Shown here: piece by piece, positions 26,505-34,902 of the stretch
How positions within the stretch are numbered: position 1 is the first letter of the stretch
How the letters are laid out: each line of letters begins with the position of its first letter
Notes under the pieces: generated by a model
Database searches by the model: none
The model's input: the letters and a program-made list of their open reading frames with translations, nothing else
Told to the model about the DNA's origin: nothing
Assembly (NCBI GenBank): GCA_934646815.1
Contig: CAKUEW010000003.1
Coordinates: forward strand, 62,001 to 126,000
Source of the DNA: an uncultured Collinsella sp.
GTDB taxonomy: Bacteria; Actinomycetota; Coriobacteriia; Coriobacteriales; Coriobacteriaceae
Length of the DNA stretch: 64,000 nucleotides
Reading direction: 5' to 3'
Program-made: the position numbers and the translations under genes

Positions 26505-27104
26505 ATGTTCAATATTGTGCTGTATGCGCCCGAGATTCCCGCCAATACGGGAAACATCGGCCGCACCTGCGTGGTCACGGGCACCCACCTGCATTTGGTG
26601 GAGCCGCTGGGCTTTTCGCTCGACGACAAGACCGTACGACGCGCGGGGCTGGGCTACTGGCAGAACCTGGACGTGATGACGTATGCCAGCTGGGAGGATT
26701 TCCTTGCGCGCAACGGCCTCTCCCCCGCCGATGAGCGCTTGCACCTGCTAACAAAGAAGGCCCGTCGCACCTATGCGCAAAGCACCTACCGCGACGGCGA
26801 CTTCCTCGTCTTTGGCAGCGAGAGCTCGGGTATTCCCGAGCCACTGCTTGCCGCGGCGCCCGAGCGCTGCGAGCGCATCCCCATGCTGCGCGACTGCGAT
26901 TCACTCGATAACGCTGAGGCATGGGAGGCCCACGAGGAGTCACTCGGACATGCCGAGAACAGCCACGAAGCCATCCTGCAGCAAGACATCTGCGGTAATT
27001 TCGTCAATCCCGACGACTACCGCATCAGCGCCCTCAACCTCTCCAACAGCGCCGCCATCGTCCTCTACGAGGCCCTTCGCCAGACAGGCTTCGTCGGCAT
27101 GTGA
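26505..27104 (+). CDS. trmL: tRNA (cytidine/uridine(34)-2'-O)-methyltransferase
   Basis: The 199-residue SPOUT enzyme methylates the ribose of wobble base 34 in leucine tRNAs. The start is ATG 26505 (MFNIVLYAPEIPANTGNIGR) after CAAGGAG, the classical TrmL opening. Other motifs are VEPLGFSLDDKTVRRAGLGY, LVFGSESSGIPE (SAM knot) and NLSNSAAIVLYEALRQ. There is an insertion around residues 140-165 (about 25 residues, AWEAHEESLGHAENSHEA) relative to the usual 155-170 residue family. Its TGA stop is part of the palindrome at 27100. Confidence 0.92.
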   Translation: MFNIVLYAPEIPANTGNIGRTCVVTGTHLHLVEPLGFSLDDKTVRRAGLGYWQNLDVMTYASWEDFLARNGLSPADERLHLLTKKARRTYAQSTYRDGDFLVFGSESSGIPEPLLAAAPERCERIPMLRDCDSLDNAEAWEAHEESLGHAENSHEAILQQDICGNFVNPDDYRISALNLSNSAAIVLYEALRQTGFVGM

Positions 27105-27128
27105 CAAAGGGACAGTCCCTTTGTCACA
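27100..27128. repeat. 29-bp palindrome, TGTGACAAAGGGAC family (copy 1)
   Basis: Two perfect 14-bp arms, TGTGACAAAGGGAC and GTCCCTTTGTCACA, flank a single A. The element provides the TGA stop (27102-27104) of trmL. Identical or near-identical copies lie at 28331-28359 and 32059-32111. Confidence 0.95.
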
Positions 27129-27147
27129 TTTGGCTGTCGCACAGTTA

Positions 27148-27200
27148 AATGAAATTAATCACTTTTAACTGAAATTAACTAGAATAAAATGAAGTTAATC
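27148..27200 (+). promoter_or_regulatory. Three 20-bp-spaced direct repeats upstream of the P-loop ATPase gene
   Basis: AATGAAATTAATC (27148-27160), ACTGAAATTAACT (27168-27180) and AATGAAGTTAATC (27188-27200) repeat at exactly 20-bp intervals, two turns of DNA. The stretch is unusually AT-rich, and TAAAAT within it could be a -10 box. The layout suggests binding of a multimeric regulator at the promoter of the gene at 27223. Confidence 0.6.
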
Positions 27201-27222
27201 GGCGGCATGCAAGGAGGGTCTT

Positions 27223-28323
27223 GTGGAATATCTCGAAAACCCGTTTACTCCTAGTTTTGGCGAGGTCCCTGCACACCTCGCTGGCAGACAGCAGATTGTC
27301 CGTGATCTGGACCGCGCCTTCTTGAGTCAGCGTAGGCGACCGGAGCTTACGTCCATCTTCTCGGGAGCGCGCGGGGCCGGCAAGACTGCACTCATGTCGG
27401 CGCTTGCAACTAAGGCGGAATCCCACGGCTGGATCGCCGTAAAGACAACCGCACTTCCGGGACTGCTTGAGGAGATCGAGCTCGGGGCGAAAAGGGCAGC
27501 GTCGCATCTCATCGACCCGTCCAGCAGCCTCGAAATCACGGGCATCGGTATCGCTTCCCTCGGCAGCATCGAGGTGAACCGCGGCCATGAGGCCTCAACG
27601 TGGAGATACCGCATGAGCGATATCATCGACCAGCTCAACGATGCCGGTACCGGGCTACTCATCACCGTTGACGAGGTGGATCCGACGCTCGACGAGATGA
27701 TTCAACTCGCGGCGACGTATCAGCACTTTGTGACCGACGGGAAGCGCGTCGCCCTGCTCATGGCGGGACTTCCCAACAACGTATCGACGCTGCTGAACCA
27801 CAAAACGGTCTCGTTCCTACGACGCGCGCAGCAATACCATCTTGGCCGCATCGCCGACTATGACGTGCGCGAGGCTCTAATCCGCACGATCCAGGAAAAC
27901 GATCGCCTGGCAGACGCCGAGGGAATCGATAATGCTGTCCGCTCGATTGCCGGTTTTCCCTTCCTATTGCAGCTTGTAGGCTATCGCGCCTGGGACCTTA
28001 CGAGCGATTCAAAGGAAATCTCATCGCGCGACTTTGACCAGGGGATCAGGATCGCGCGCGACGAAATGGACGACCGGATCCTCGCGGCAACCTATCGGGA
28101 GCTCACTGCAGAAGATAAGCGATTCCTCATTGCGATGCTCGATGACGAAGAGGAGTCCGCCACTGCCGACCTCGTCGATCGCCTCAAGCGTTCGCCACAA
28201 CAGGTCTCCCGCTACCGGCGCCGCATGATAGACGCCGGTATCATTGGAGAACGCGGGCGCGGAGTCGTCGCCTTTGAATTGCCGTTCTTCCGCGACTATC
28301 TCGCTGCTCAATGCGTTAAATAG
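27223..28323 (+). CDS. P-loop ATPase with C-terminal winged helix (ATPase 1)
   Basis: The 366-residue protein starts at GTG 27223 after AAGGAGGG. It has Walker A SGARGAGKTALM (about residues 46-57) and Walker B LLITVDEVD (about 145-153), and its order resembles AAA_16/ORC-like ATPases. A C-terminal segment (about 290-350; SATADLVDRLKRSPQQVSRY) looks like a winged helix-turn-helix, so DNA binding is plausible. It is paralogous to the gene at 30870-31988 (shared PF-P opening, sensor region SFLRRAQQ, and the IxxxPxxxQLVGYxxW segment). Function unknown. It is bracketed by two copies of the 29-bp palindrome. Confidence 0.8.
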   Translation: MEYLENPFTPSFGEVPAHLAGRQQIVRDLDRAFLSQRRRPELTSIFSGARGAGKTALMSALATKAESHGWIAVKTTALPGLLEEIELGAKRAASHLIDPSSSLEITGIGIASLGSIEVNRGHEASTWRYRMSDIIDQLNDAGTGLLITVDEVDPTLDEMIQLAATYQHFVTDGKRVALLMAGLPNNVSTLLNHKTVSFLRRAQQYHLGRIADYDVREALIRTIQENDRLADAEGIDNAVRSIAGFPFLLQLVGYRAWDLTSDSKEISSRDFDQGIRIARDEMDDRILAATYRELTAEDKRFLIAMLDDEEESATADLVDRLKRSPQQVSRYRRRMIDAGIIGERGRGVVAFELPFFRDYLAAQCVK

Positions 28324-28330
28324 ACGCCGA

Positions 28331-28359
28331 TGTGACAAAGGGACAGTCCCTTTGTCACA
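28331..28359. repeat. 29-bp palindrome, TGTGACAAAGGGAC family (copy 2)
   Basis: Identical to copy 1 and lying in the 40-bp gap between the convergent ATPase 1 and UvrA-like genes. It can form a 14-bp stem in RNA from either strand and has TTT within the arm, so it may serve as a bidirectional terminator. Confidence 0.95.
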
Positions 28360-28363
28360 TCGC

Positions 28364-30859
28364 TTATAGATAGCAGCCGGTGATGCTCTTGGGGCAAGAG
28401 GCGATATCGCCCGGTGTGCCGGCACAGACGATTTGTCCGCCCGCATCGCCGCCGCCTGGGCCCATGTCGATCACGTAGTCCGCATTGCGAATAAGGTCGA
28501 GGTCGTGCTCGATCACGATGACGGTGGCACCCTTGGCAACGAGGCCATCGAACACACTCAGCAGCACCTGAACATCGAGCGGATGCAGGCCAATCGTGGG
28601 CTCATCGAACACGAACACGGCATCGTCCTGCACACGACCCATCTCGCTCGCGAGCTTTAGACGCTGAGCCTCACCGCCCGAAAGCGCAGGCGTGGGCTCG
28701 CCGAGTGTGAGGTAACCCAGACCCAAATCGTGCAAGGTTTGCAGACGTGCCTGAACTTTCTTGAGCCCCACGGTGGCGTCGAGGGCTTCGTCCACGCTCA
28801 TATCCATGAGCTGTGGCAGCGTGAGCAGGCTGCCGTCTTTTCCCTCGCGATGGATATGCGAGGCAGCCTCGGCGTAACGAGAGCCGCGGCACGTGGGACA
28901 AACAATCTCGACATCGGGCAAAAACTGCACGTCGAGCGATATGGAACCGGTACCGTCGCACGTGGGGCAGCGCAGGGCACCGGTGTTATAGCTAAAGGCA
29001 CCTGCCTTGTATCCGGCCGCCTTGGCCTCGGGCGTACGAGCGAAGGCACGACGTAGCTCATCATGAATATCGGCGTAAGTCGCCACCGTCGAGCGTACGT
29101 TGGCACCGATGGGCGTGGCGTCGATCAGGTTGGCGCGCGCAATGCCCTCGGCATCGATCCAGCGCACGTGGCCCGGCAGGCGCTCACCCGTCGCCTGCGC
29201 CTTGAGCGCGGGGATGAGCGTCTCGAGCACCAGTGTCGTTTTACCCGAGCCCGACACGCCCGTCACTGCGACGAGGCGACCACGGGGGATGTCGACTTCG
29301 AGCGGTTTGACGGTATGGATGGCATCAGTCGCCATGCGGATATGGCCCTGGTCGAACATCTCGTCGCGTACGACCTGCGGACGCAGGCGCTTGGGGTCCG
29401 AGCGCAAGAACGGCGCGATACGGCTGCCTTGAGACTGCTCGACCTCGTCAACCGTACCGGCAGCGATGACATTGCCGCCGCCCGCTCCGGCAACGGGACC
29501 CATCTCGACCAGGTAGTCCGCCTCGGCAAGCACGCGCGTATCGTGGTCGACAACAACCACGGTGTTGCCATCGCCCACCAGATCGCGCATCACACCTACC
29601 AGGCCATCAACATTTGCCGGATGCAGGCCAATCGAAGGCTCGTCCAGCACATAGAGCACGCCCGTCGAGCGATTGCGGACCACGCGGGCAAGTTGCACAC
29701 GCTGGCGCTCACCCGTAGAAAGCGTGGCACCGGCGCGGTCAAGCGAAAGATAGTCGAGCCCCAGATCGACCAGACGACGAGCCGTGCTCAAAAACGAATC
29801 GCAGATGTCTGCCGCCATGGGCTGCATCTCTGCCGGCAAGGATACGGGCACGCCACGCACCCACTCAATCGCCTCGCCCAGCGTCATGGCAGCCGCCTGC
29901 GCCAGGTTGATGCCGCGCACCTGGGGCTGGCGCGCCGCCTCGGAAAGACGCGTGCCGCCGCAATCGCGGCACGGTGCCTCGCGCAAAAAGCGAGCAACGC
30001 GTTTAAGCCCCTTGTCATCCTTGACCTTGGCGAGCGCATTCTCGACGGTATAGACGGCGTTGTAATAGGTAAAGTCGAGCGGCGTGGCACCCTCGCCGTT
30101 TTTGGGAACGTAGAGAATGTGTTTCTTGACCGCGGGACCATGGAACACGATATCGCGCTCTTGAGGCGTTAGCTGGCTAAACGGCACGTCGGTGCGCACG
30201 CCCATTTCGCCGGCCACCTGTTTCATCAGGTCCCACATGAGCGTGCCCCAGGGAAGCACCGCGCCTTCGTTGATAGTCTTTGACTCGTCGGGCACCAGGC
30301 TCGCCTCGTCCACCTCGCGCATGACGCCCGTGCCGCCGCAAGTGAGGCACGCGCCGCCGCTGTTAAAGGCAAGGTCCTCGGCGCTCGGCGCGTAGAACTC
30401 GCGGCCGCATGTGGGACACGTGAGCGGCAGGCCCGCGGCCACGTTCAAGCTCGGCTCCACGCGCGCCCCGCAGTGCGGACACACGTGATGGGCGCAACGG
30501 CTAAAGAGCAAGCGCAGGCTGTTGTTGAGCTCGGTCATGGTGCCAAAGGTCGAGCGCACACCCGGCACGCTGGGGCGCTGATGCAATGCGAGCGCCGCCG
30601 GCACATGCAGCACCTCGTCCACTTGGGCGTGCTCTGCTTGCGTCAGACGACGGCGGGTATAGGTGCTGAGCGCCTCCAGGTAACGGCGCGAGCCCTCGGC
30701 ATAAAGAACTCCCAGCGCCAGCGAACTCTTGCCCGAGCCCGACACGCCGGCAATACCCACGAGCTTTCCCAGCGGAATATCGATATCGATGTCCTTGAGG
30801 TTATGGACGCGTGCACCGCGCACCTCAATCGTCTGCGGACCTATCTTTTGTTCTGCCAT
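28364..30859 (-). CDS. Short UvrA-type excinuclease ABC subunit A (UvrA2-like)
   Basis: The protein has 831 residues, versus about 940 for housekeeping UvrA, and appears to lack the UvrB-binding domain, as in the UvrA2/DrrC-like class linked to drug tolerance. Two ABC modules are present: Walker A GVSGSGKSSL and GVSGSGKTTL, signatures LSTGERQRVQLA and LSGGEAQRLKLA, Walker B VLYVLDEPSIGLHP and VFVFDEPTIGLHP. Zinc-finger pairs CPHCG...CPTCG, CLTCGGTG, CRDCGGTR and CPTCDGTG...CPTCRGSR follow the UvrA pattern. I chose ATG 30857-30859; a GTG at 30866 is also possible. It begins 10 nt after the end of ATPase 2 and is likely in one operon with it. Confidence 0.9.
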   Translation of the reverse strand: MAEQKIGPQTIEVRGARVHNLKDIDIDIPLGKLVGIAGVSGSGKSSLALGVLYAEGSRRYLEALSTYTRRRLTQAEHAQVDEVLHVPAALALHQRPSVPGVRSTFGTMTELNNSLRLLFSRCAHHVCPHCGARVEPSLNVAAGLPLTCPTCGREFYAPSAEDLAFNSGGACLTCGGTGVMREVDEASLVPDESKTINEGAVLPWGTLMWDLMKQVAGEMGVRTDVPFSQLTPQERDIVFHGPAVKKHILYVPKNGEGATPLDFTYYNAVYTVENALAKVKDDKGLKRVARFLREAPCRDCGGTRLSEAARQPQVRGINLAQAAAMTLGEAIEWVRGVPVSLPAEMQPMAADICDSFLSTARRLVDLGLDYLSLDRAGATLSTGERQRVQLARVVRNRSTGVLYVLDEPSIGLHPANVDGLVGVMRDLVGDGNTVVVVDHDTRVLAEADYLVEMGPVAGAGGGNVIAAGTVDEVEQSQGSRIAPFLRSDPKRLRPQVVRDEMFDQGHIRMATDAIHTVKPLEVDIPRGRLVAVTGVSGSGKTTLVLETLIPALKAQATGERLPGHVRWIDAEGIARANLIDATPIGANVRSTVATYADIHDELRRAFARTPEAKAAGYKAGAFSYNTGALRCPTCDGTGSISLDVQFLPDVEIVCPTCRGSRYAEAASHIHREGKDGSLLTLPQLMDMSVDEALDATVGLKKVQARLQTLHDLGLGYLTLGEPTPALSGGEAQRLKLASEMGRVQDDAVFVFDEPTIGLHPLDVQVLLSVFDGLVAKGATVIVIEHDLDLIRNADYVIDMGPGGGDAGGQIVCAGTPGDIASCPKSITGCYL

Positions 30860-30869
30860 CTTTATCACC

Positions 30870-31988
30870 CTACTCGTGCCACAGTATGCGATCGCGTATG
30901 TACTCGCCCAGCATGGGCACGCTAAAGCGGACGAGGCCGTATCCGGCAGCCTCGATGACGCGCTCGCGAATCAGACTTGCGCGATACTTACTCGCCCAGC
31001 TCTGGGTGCGGTCGCAGCGCTCAATAATGTCCGCCATGCGCGTCACCCCGGAACCATCGACCGCCATTGCTTCGATAAACAGGCGCTGCGGACTGCGCAG
31101 CCCGTAATACAACGGTGCGTCAACAGCTTCATAGAACTCAGAGATGGCGTCCATGTAGCCGGCCTCGACATCACGGACCTCAATATCCTGCGAGTCGCGA
31201 CGAGCCGCCGACCGCCACATGTAATAGCCCACCAGCTGGACCATATAGGGATGCCCCATGCTCTTGCGCGCCGCAAGGTCCGCTGTCTCTGCATCAACGC
31301 AAAGGCCGGCGCCCCCAACCGTTTGGATGTACGCATCGCGCACCTCGGGCAGAGGGATTGACCCCAGTGTACGCTGCTGAGCTCGGCGCAAAAACGTTAC
31401 GCTGGGCTCTTCGAGCAGATCATCAACCATGCTGGGCAAGCCGGCAAAGACCAGCGCAAGACCGCGCTGGTCACCGTCGGGCAGGCCTGTAGCATCCTGA
31501 TCTCCGAGCACCTGCTGGTAGAGAACAGCGAGGGCCGCCAACTCCTCAATAGACGCCGACTGGGCCTCGTCAATCGCAAACAGAATGCCCTTTCCCGGTC
31601 CGAGCTTTTTAAAACGCTCGTTGACCAGCCCACGCAACGTTTCGCCCTTGGCCCGGGCAGCCTCGACCGGCATCCGGCCAAACGACGGGCCGAGTTCCAT
31701 TGATGTCACGACTGGCTTATTCGAACGGAGTGCATCGGCCAAGCGATCGCATAAGCCAAGCGAAGCGGAATCAGAGACAACCATCCAGCCGTGCTCGGCA
31801 GCCAAACGCTGCATCTCCCGCAGAAGAACCGTTTTGCCACAACCGCGGTTTCCCGTAATGAGCATGAGCCTGCCGGGAGCACCGGCACCGTTATCGAGGC
31901 CTTCCTCAAAATCTTCGACAACCGACTCGCGGCCGATGAGTATCGGAGGCCGCTTGCCAGCCGTTGGCTTAAAGGGGTTTGGATTCAT
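30870..31988 (-). CDS. P-loop ATPase (ATPase 2), paralogue of 27223-28323
   Basis: The 372-residue protein starts at ATG 31986-31988 (MNPNPFKPTAGKRPP) after AGGGAGG. Walker A is ITGNRGCGKTVLL (about 42-54) and Walker B is GILFAIDEAQ. The C-terminal part (TRMADIIERCDRTQSWASKY) again looks like a winged helix. It resembles ATPase 1 over its whole length, including PSVTFLRRAQQRTLG and MVQLVGYYMW. It is followed within 10 nt by the UvrA-like gene, so the two probably act together; the job is unknown. Confidence 0.8.
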   Translation of the reverse strand: MNPNPFKPTAGKRPPILIGRESVVEDFEEGLDNGAGAPGRLMLITGNRGCGKTVLLREMQRLAAEHGWMVVSDSASLGLCDRLADALRSNKPVVTSMELGPSFGRMPVEAARAKGETLRGLVNERFKKLGPGKGILFAIDEAQSASIEELAALAVLYQQVLGDQDATGLPDGDQRGLALVFAGLPSMVDDLLEEPSVTFLRRAQQRTLGSIPLPEVRDAYIQTVGGAGLCVDAETADLAARKSMGHPYMVQLVGYYMWRSAARRDSQDIEVRDVEAGYMDAISEFYEAVDAPLYYGLRSPQRLFIEAMAVDGSGVTRMADIIERCDRTQSWASKYRASLIRERVIEAAGYGLVRFSVPMLGEYIRDRILWHE

Positions 31989-32020
31989 GGCAGCCTCCCT
32001 AGGTTGGTGCACTCTATATA

Positions 32021-32050
32021 CAACTTATACCAACTTATACCGAGTTATAC
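32021..32050 (-). promoter_or_regulatory. Three 10-bp direct repeats upstream of ATPase 2
   Basis: CAACTTATAC, CAACTTATAC and CGAGTTATAC follow one another without a gap, a period of one DNA turn. Adjacent CTATATA (32014-32020) may be the -10 box on the minus strand. The repeats probably bind a regulator or the ATPase itself. The other ATPase gene has its own, different repeat set with 20-bp spacing. Confidence 0.6.
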
Positions 32051-32058
32051 CAACGGGA

Positions 32059-32111
32059 TGTGACAAAGGGACTGTCCCTTTGTCACATAAAGGGACTGTC
32101 CCTTTGTCACA
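32059..32111. repeat. TGTGACAAAGGGAC palindromes, copy 3 and overlapping partial copy 4
   Basis: A full 29-bp palindrome (32059-32087, central T instead of A) is directly followed by a second AAAGGGACTGTCCCTTTGTC palindrome core ending at 32111, sharing TGTCACA between them. The right copy supplies the TGA stop (32107-32109, minus strand) of the Tet(M)-like gene. Confidence 0.92.
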
Positions 32112-34110
32112 CGCGGCCGAAGAATTCGGCATCTGCCGGGCGCCAAGGGCGGAAGGTGGCGGGGTCGACCTTTACGTGCGCCTCGGCGGGGACGTCGTAC
32201 CACTTGACGGTGTAGCCGGCGCCGTGAGAGCAGAAGACCGAGTCGGGCGTGTTGGGCAGATCGGCTTCGGGCTCATAGGCGGCGGCCCCGATCACGTGCT
32301 CGGCATCATGGCAGGGCGCATAGCCCGCGAACTCCAGGTACAGATGCCCGCGGCCACTCGTGTAGGCTGCGACCTCTAGGGCATAGTCCTGTACCTCAGA
32401 TGCGGGGACGCGGCCTACGAACTTGGCACGATCGCCCAACATTGCCGGCGGCTCGTACTCGGCACCCACACGCGTGGCATCCGAGAGCGCACGACCCACG
32501 CACTCCCCCGGAACCTCGAGCTCAAAGCGATACCACGGCTCCAGTAGCACAGCCGCACCCGCCTCACGCGCCTGCATGAGTCCCTGGCGAATCGCGCGAT
32601 ATGTCGCCTGACGAAAGTCGCCGCCCTCGGTGTGCTTGGCATGCGCACGACCACCCGTAAGCGTAATGCGCACATCGGTGATGGGCGAGCCGGTCAGCAC
32701 GCCCAGGTGGTCACGCTCCATGGCATTGGTGAGCGCCAGACGCTGCCAGTTCAGGTCGAGCTCGTCGGTCGAGGTCACGGTGCCAAATTGCACGCCCGAG
32801 CCCGCCGGCAGCGGCTCTAAGCGCAGGTGCACCTCGGCATAGTGGCGCAGCGGCTCAAAGTGGCCCACGCCCTCGACCGTCCGCGAGATGGTTTCTTTAT
32901 AGAGGATGCCGCCGGACTCAAACGCAACCGTAAGGCCAAAGCGATCGGCAAGCACCCGCTGCACGACCTCGAGCTGCACGGCGCCCATCAACTGCAAATG
33001 AATCTGCTCGAGATGCGTGTTCCAGCTTACGCCGAGCATGGGATCCTCATCGGCAAGCTCGGTCAGTGCCCGGAACACCGTGTGGACATCGTGCTCGCCC
33101 GGCAGCACCGTATAGGTGAGAACCGGCGCGATGATCGGCTGCTCACCCATAGGCTCTGCGCCCATGGCATCACCTGGGCGAACGTGCGCGAGGCCTGTCA
33201 CGGCGCAGATACTGCCGGCGGCAACTTCTTGGGCAAGCTCGTATTTCTCGCCGTTATAGATACGAACCTGGTCGACCTTCTGCTCCCAAGCCTCAGCACC
33301 GGAGCGTCCCTCAATCACCTGCTTTGCATGCAGCACGCCACCGGTCACTTTGACCCAAGCCAAGCGCTCACCGCGATCTCCACGACTGACGCGGTAGACA
33401 CGCGCGGCGAACTCCTGGGGCCATGACCGCTCGCCCATCAAAGCGCAGATGCCGTCGAGTAGCTCCGCCACGCCCTGGTCCTTGAGCGCCGAACCGGCAA
33501 AACAGGGAAACAGCTTGCGCTCAGCCACCATGCGCGACAGCGTTGCGGCGGAAAGCTCGCCCGTCTCAAGAAACTCGTCGAGCGCCGCCTCGTCCAGCGC
33601 CGCAGCATCCTCTTGCACGGCACCACCCGCAAGCAGGCCCTCGGCATCCAAGCAGCCCTCGGAAAGGCGCTGTCCAAGCTGTGCCAGTAGTGCCTCGCGG
33701 CCCGGGTTCTCCAAATCAATCTTGTTGATAAAGATGAATGTCGGGATGTTATAGCGCGCAAGTAGGCGCCATAGCGTTTCGGTATGCCCCTGCACGCCAT
33801 CGTTGGCGCCCACCACCAGAATCGCGTAGCCGAGCGCGCGCAATGTGCGCTCCGCCTCCGCAGAAAAATCGACATGACCGGGAGCGTCCACAAGCATAAC
33901 GTGGGTGTCGCCGTGGTCGAGCACGGCCTGCGACGAGAAGATCGTGATGCCGCGCTCGCGCTCAATCTCGTTCGTGTCAAGATGCGAGTCGCCATCGTCC
34001 ACACGCCCGCGCTTTCGAATGCGGCCGGCATGAAACAGCATGGCCTCGGCCAGCGTGGTCTTGCCGGCATCGACGTGCGCCAGAATTCCTATGACCGCTT
34101 GCTTCGACAT
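32107..34110 (-). CDS. Tet(M)/TetP-like ribosomal protection GTPase
   Basis: The 667-residue translation-factor GTPase resembles EF-G and ribosomal protection proteins. G-domain motifs: G1 AHVDAGKTT, G2 region RERGITI, G3 DAPGHVDF, G4 NKID. Domain IV motif VRITLTGGRAHAKHTEGGDF and QATYRAIRQGLMQAREAGA match the Tet family, as do the C-terminal TSGRGHLYLEFAGYAPCH segment and overall length near 640-670. Base composition and codon use look like the neighbours, so it is probably a resident paralogue rather than a recent resistance import; whether it confers tetracycline resistance cannot be told. No leader peptide typical of tet(M) is seen. Confidence 0.85.
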   Translation of the reverse strand: MSKQAVIGILAHVDAGKTTLAEAMLFHAGRIRKRGRVDDGDSHLDTNEIERERGITIFSSQAVLDHGDTHVMLVDAPGHVDFSAEAERTLRALGYAILVVGANDGVQGHTETLWRLLARYNIPTFIFINKIDLENPGREALLAQLGQRLSEGCLDAEGLLAGGAVQEDAAALDEAALDEFLETGELSAATLSRMVAERKLFPCFAGSALKDQGVAELLDGICALMGERSWPQEFAARVYRVSRGDRGERLAWVKVTGGVLHAKQVIEGRSGAEAWEQKVDQVRIYNGEKYELAQEVAAGSICAVTGLAHVRPGDAMGAEPMGEQPIIAPVLTYTVLPGEHDVHTVFRALTELADEDPMLGVSWNTHLEQIHLQLMGAVQLEVVQRVLADRFGLTVAFESGGILYKETISRTVEGVGHFEPLRHYAEVHLRLEPLPAGSGVQFGTVTSTDELDLNWQRLALTNAMERDHLGVLTGSPITDVRITLTGGRAHAKHTEGGDFRQATYRAIRQGLMQAREAGAAVLLEPWYRFELEVPGECVGRALSDATRVGAEYEPPAMLGDRAKFVGRVPASEVQDYALEVAAYTSGRGHLYLEFAGYAPCHDAEHVIGAAAYEPEADLPNTPDSVFCSHGAGYTVKWYDVPAEAHVKVDPATFRPWRPADAEFFGRV

Positions 34111-34354
34111 GGCTCTCCTCTTATTTCAAACCCATCACACGCCGCGATAGGCATTCTCGTTCCATACCGGATGATACAATTTACGAGCCGGCGGGCGAAG
34201 CGGGCCCTATCCCCCGACCGAGCTCATCGCCCTGCGTTGCCGCGCGGCGATTTTCGTAGGTTCGCGCCTTGCGAAAGCCGGCACCTCCCCTTTTGTCTGC
34301 CCGGGCTCATCTGGGGCGGTGGCAATGCGAGCCCCACAACAACGAGGAGCCACC

Positions 34355-34780
34355 ATGAAGGCACTGCTCAACGAATTCAAGGAATTCATCAATCGCGGCA
34401 ACGTGATGGACATGGCCGTCGGCGTCATCATTGGCGGCGCGTTCACTGCCATCGTGACCTCGCTTACCGACAACATCATCAACCCGCTCATCGCCGTCAT
34501 CGCCGGCGGCAGCGCCACCGAGATCTCGGGGCTGGTGGTGCCGGGCACCAATATCGACTTTGGCGCGTTCATCGGCGCGTGCATCAACTTTTTGATCGTG
34601 GCGGCTATTGTCTTTGCCATCGTCAAGGCGTTTAACAAGGCACAGGAGATTGGCGACAAGTTGGCCGGCGCCCCCGCCGAGGAGGCCGCCCCCAAGCCCG
34701 TCTGCCCTTATTGCCTGGAGGAGGTAAATGAGGGCGCGACCAAATGCTGCCACTGCGGAAGCGAGCTGCCCAAGGAGTAG
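34355..34780 (+). CDS. mscL: Large-conductance mechanosensitive channel with C-terminal zinc ribbon
   Basis: The 141-residue channel opens under membrane tension to release solutes on hypo-osmotic shock. The start is ATG 34355 after CGAGGAG. FKEFINRGNVMDMAVGVIIG is the MscL N-terminal helix and TM1; a second membrane helix is NFLIVAAIVFAIVKAF. The tail carries CPYCLEEV...CCHCGSEL, a CxxC-CxxC zinc ribbon added after the usual cytoplasmic helix. A terminator follows at 34843. Confidence 0.95.
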   Translation: MKALLNEFKEFINRGNVMDMAVGVIIGGAFTAIVTSLTDNIINPLIAVIAGGSATEISGLVVPGTNIDFGAFIGACINFLIVAAIVFAIVKAFNKAQEIGDKLAGAPAEEAAPKPVCPYCLEEVNEGATKCCHCGSELPKE

Positions 34781-34842
34781 CCAGCATTTCCCTAACGACG
34801 AACGTTAGTCTTTTGCCCAGCCAAAACACCACATGTAAACAG

Positions 34843-34868
34843 AAATGGCCCCGCTTGGGGCCATTTTT
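34843..34868 (+). terminator. Intrinsic terminator after mscL
   Basis: AAATGGCCCC (34843-34852), loop GCTT, GGGGCCATTT (34857-34866) and a T-run. It may also serve the converging GNAT gene. Confidence 0.88.
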
Positions 34869-34902
34869 CGTTCACGCGAATTGCCGATACGTGACTCGGC
34901 CT

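Noticed and set aside
32107..34110. Recently acquired tetracycline resistance gene
   Set aside because: No insertion sequence, leader peptide or composition change accompanies it.
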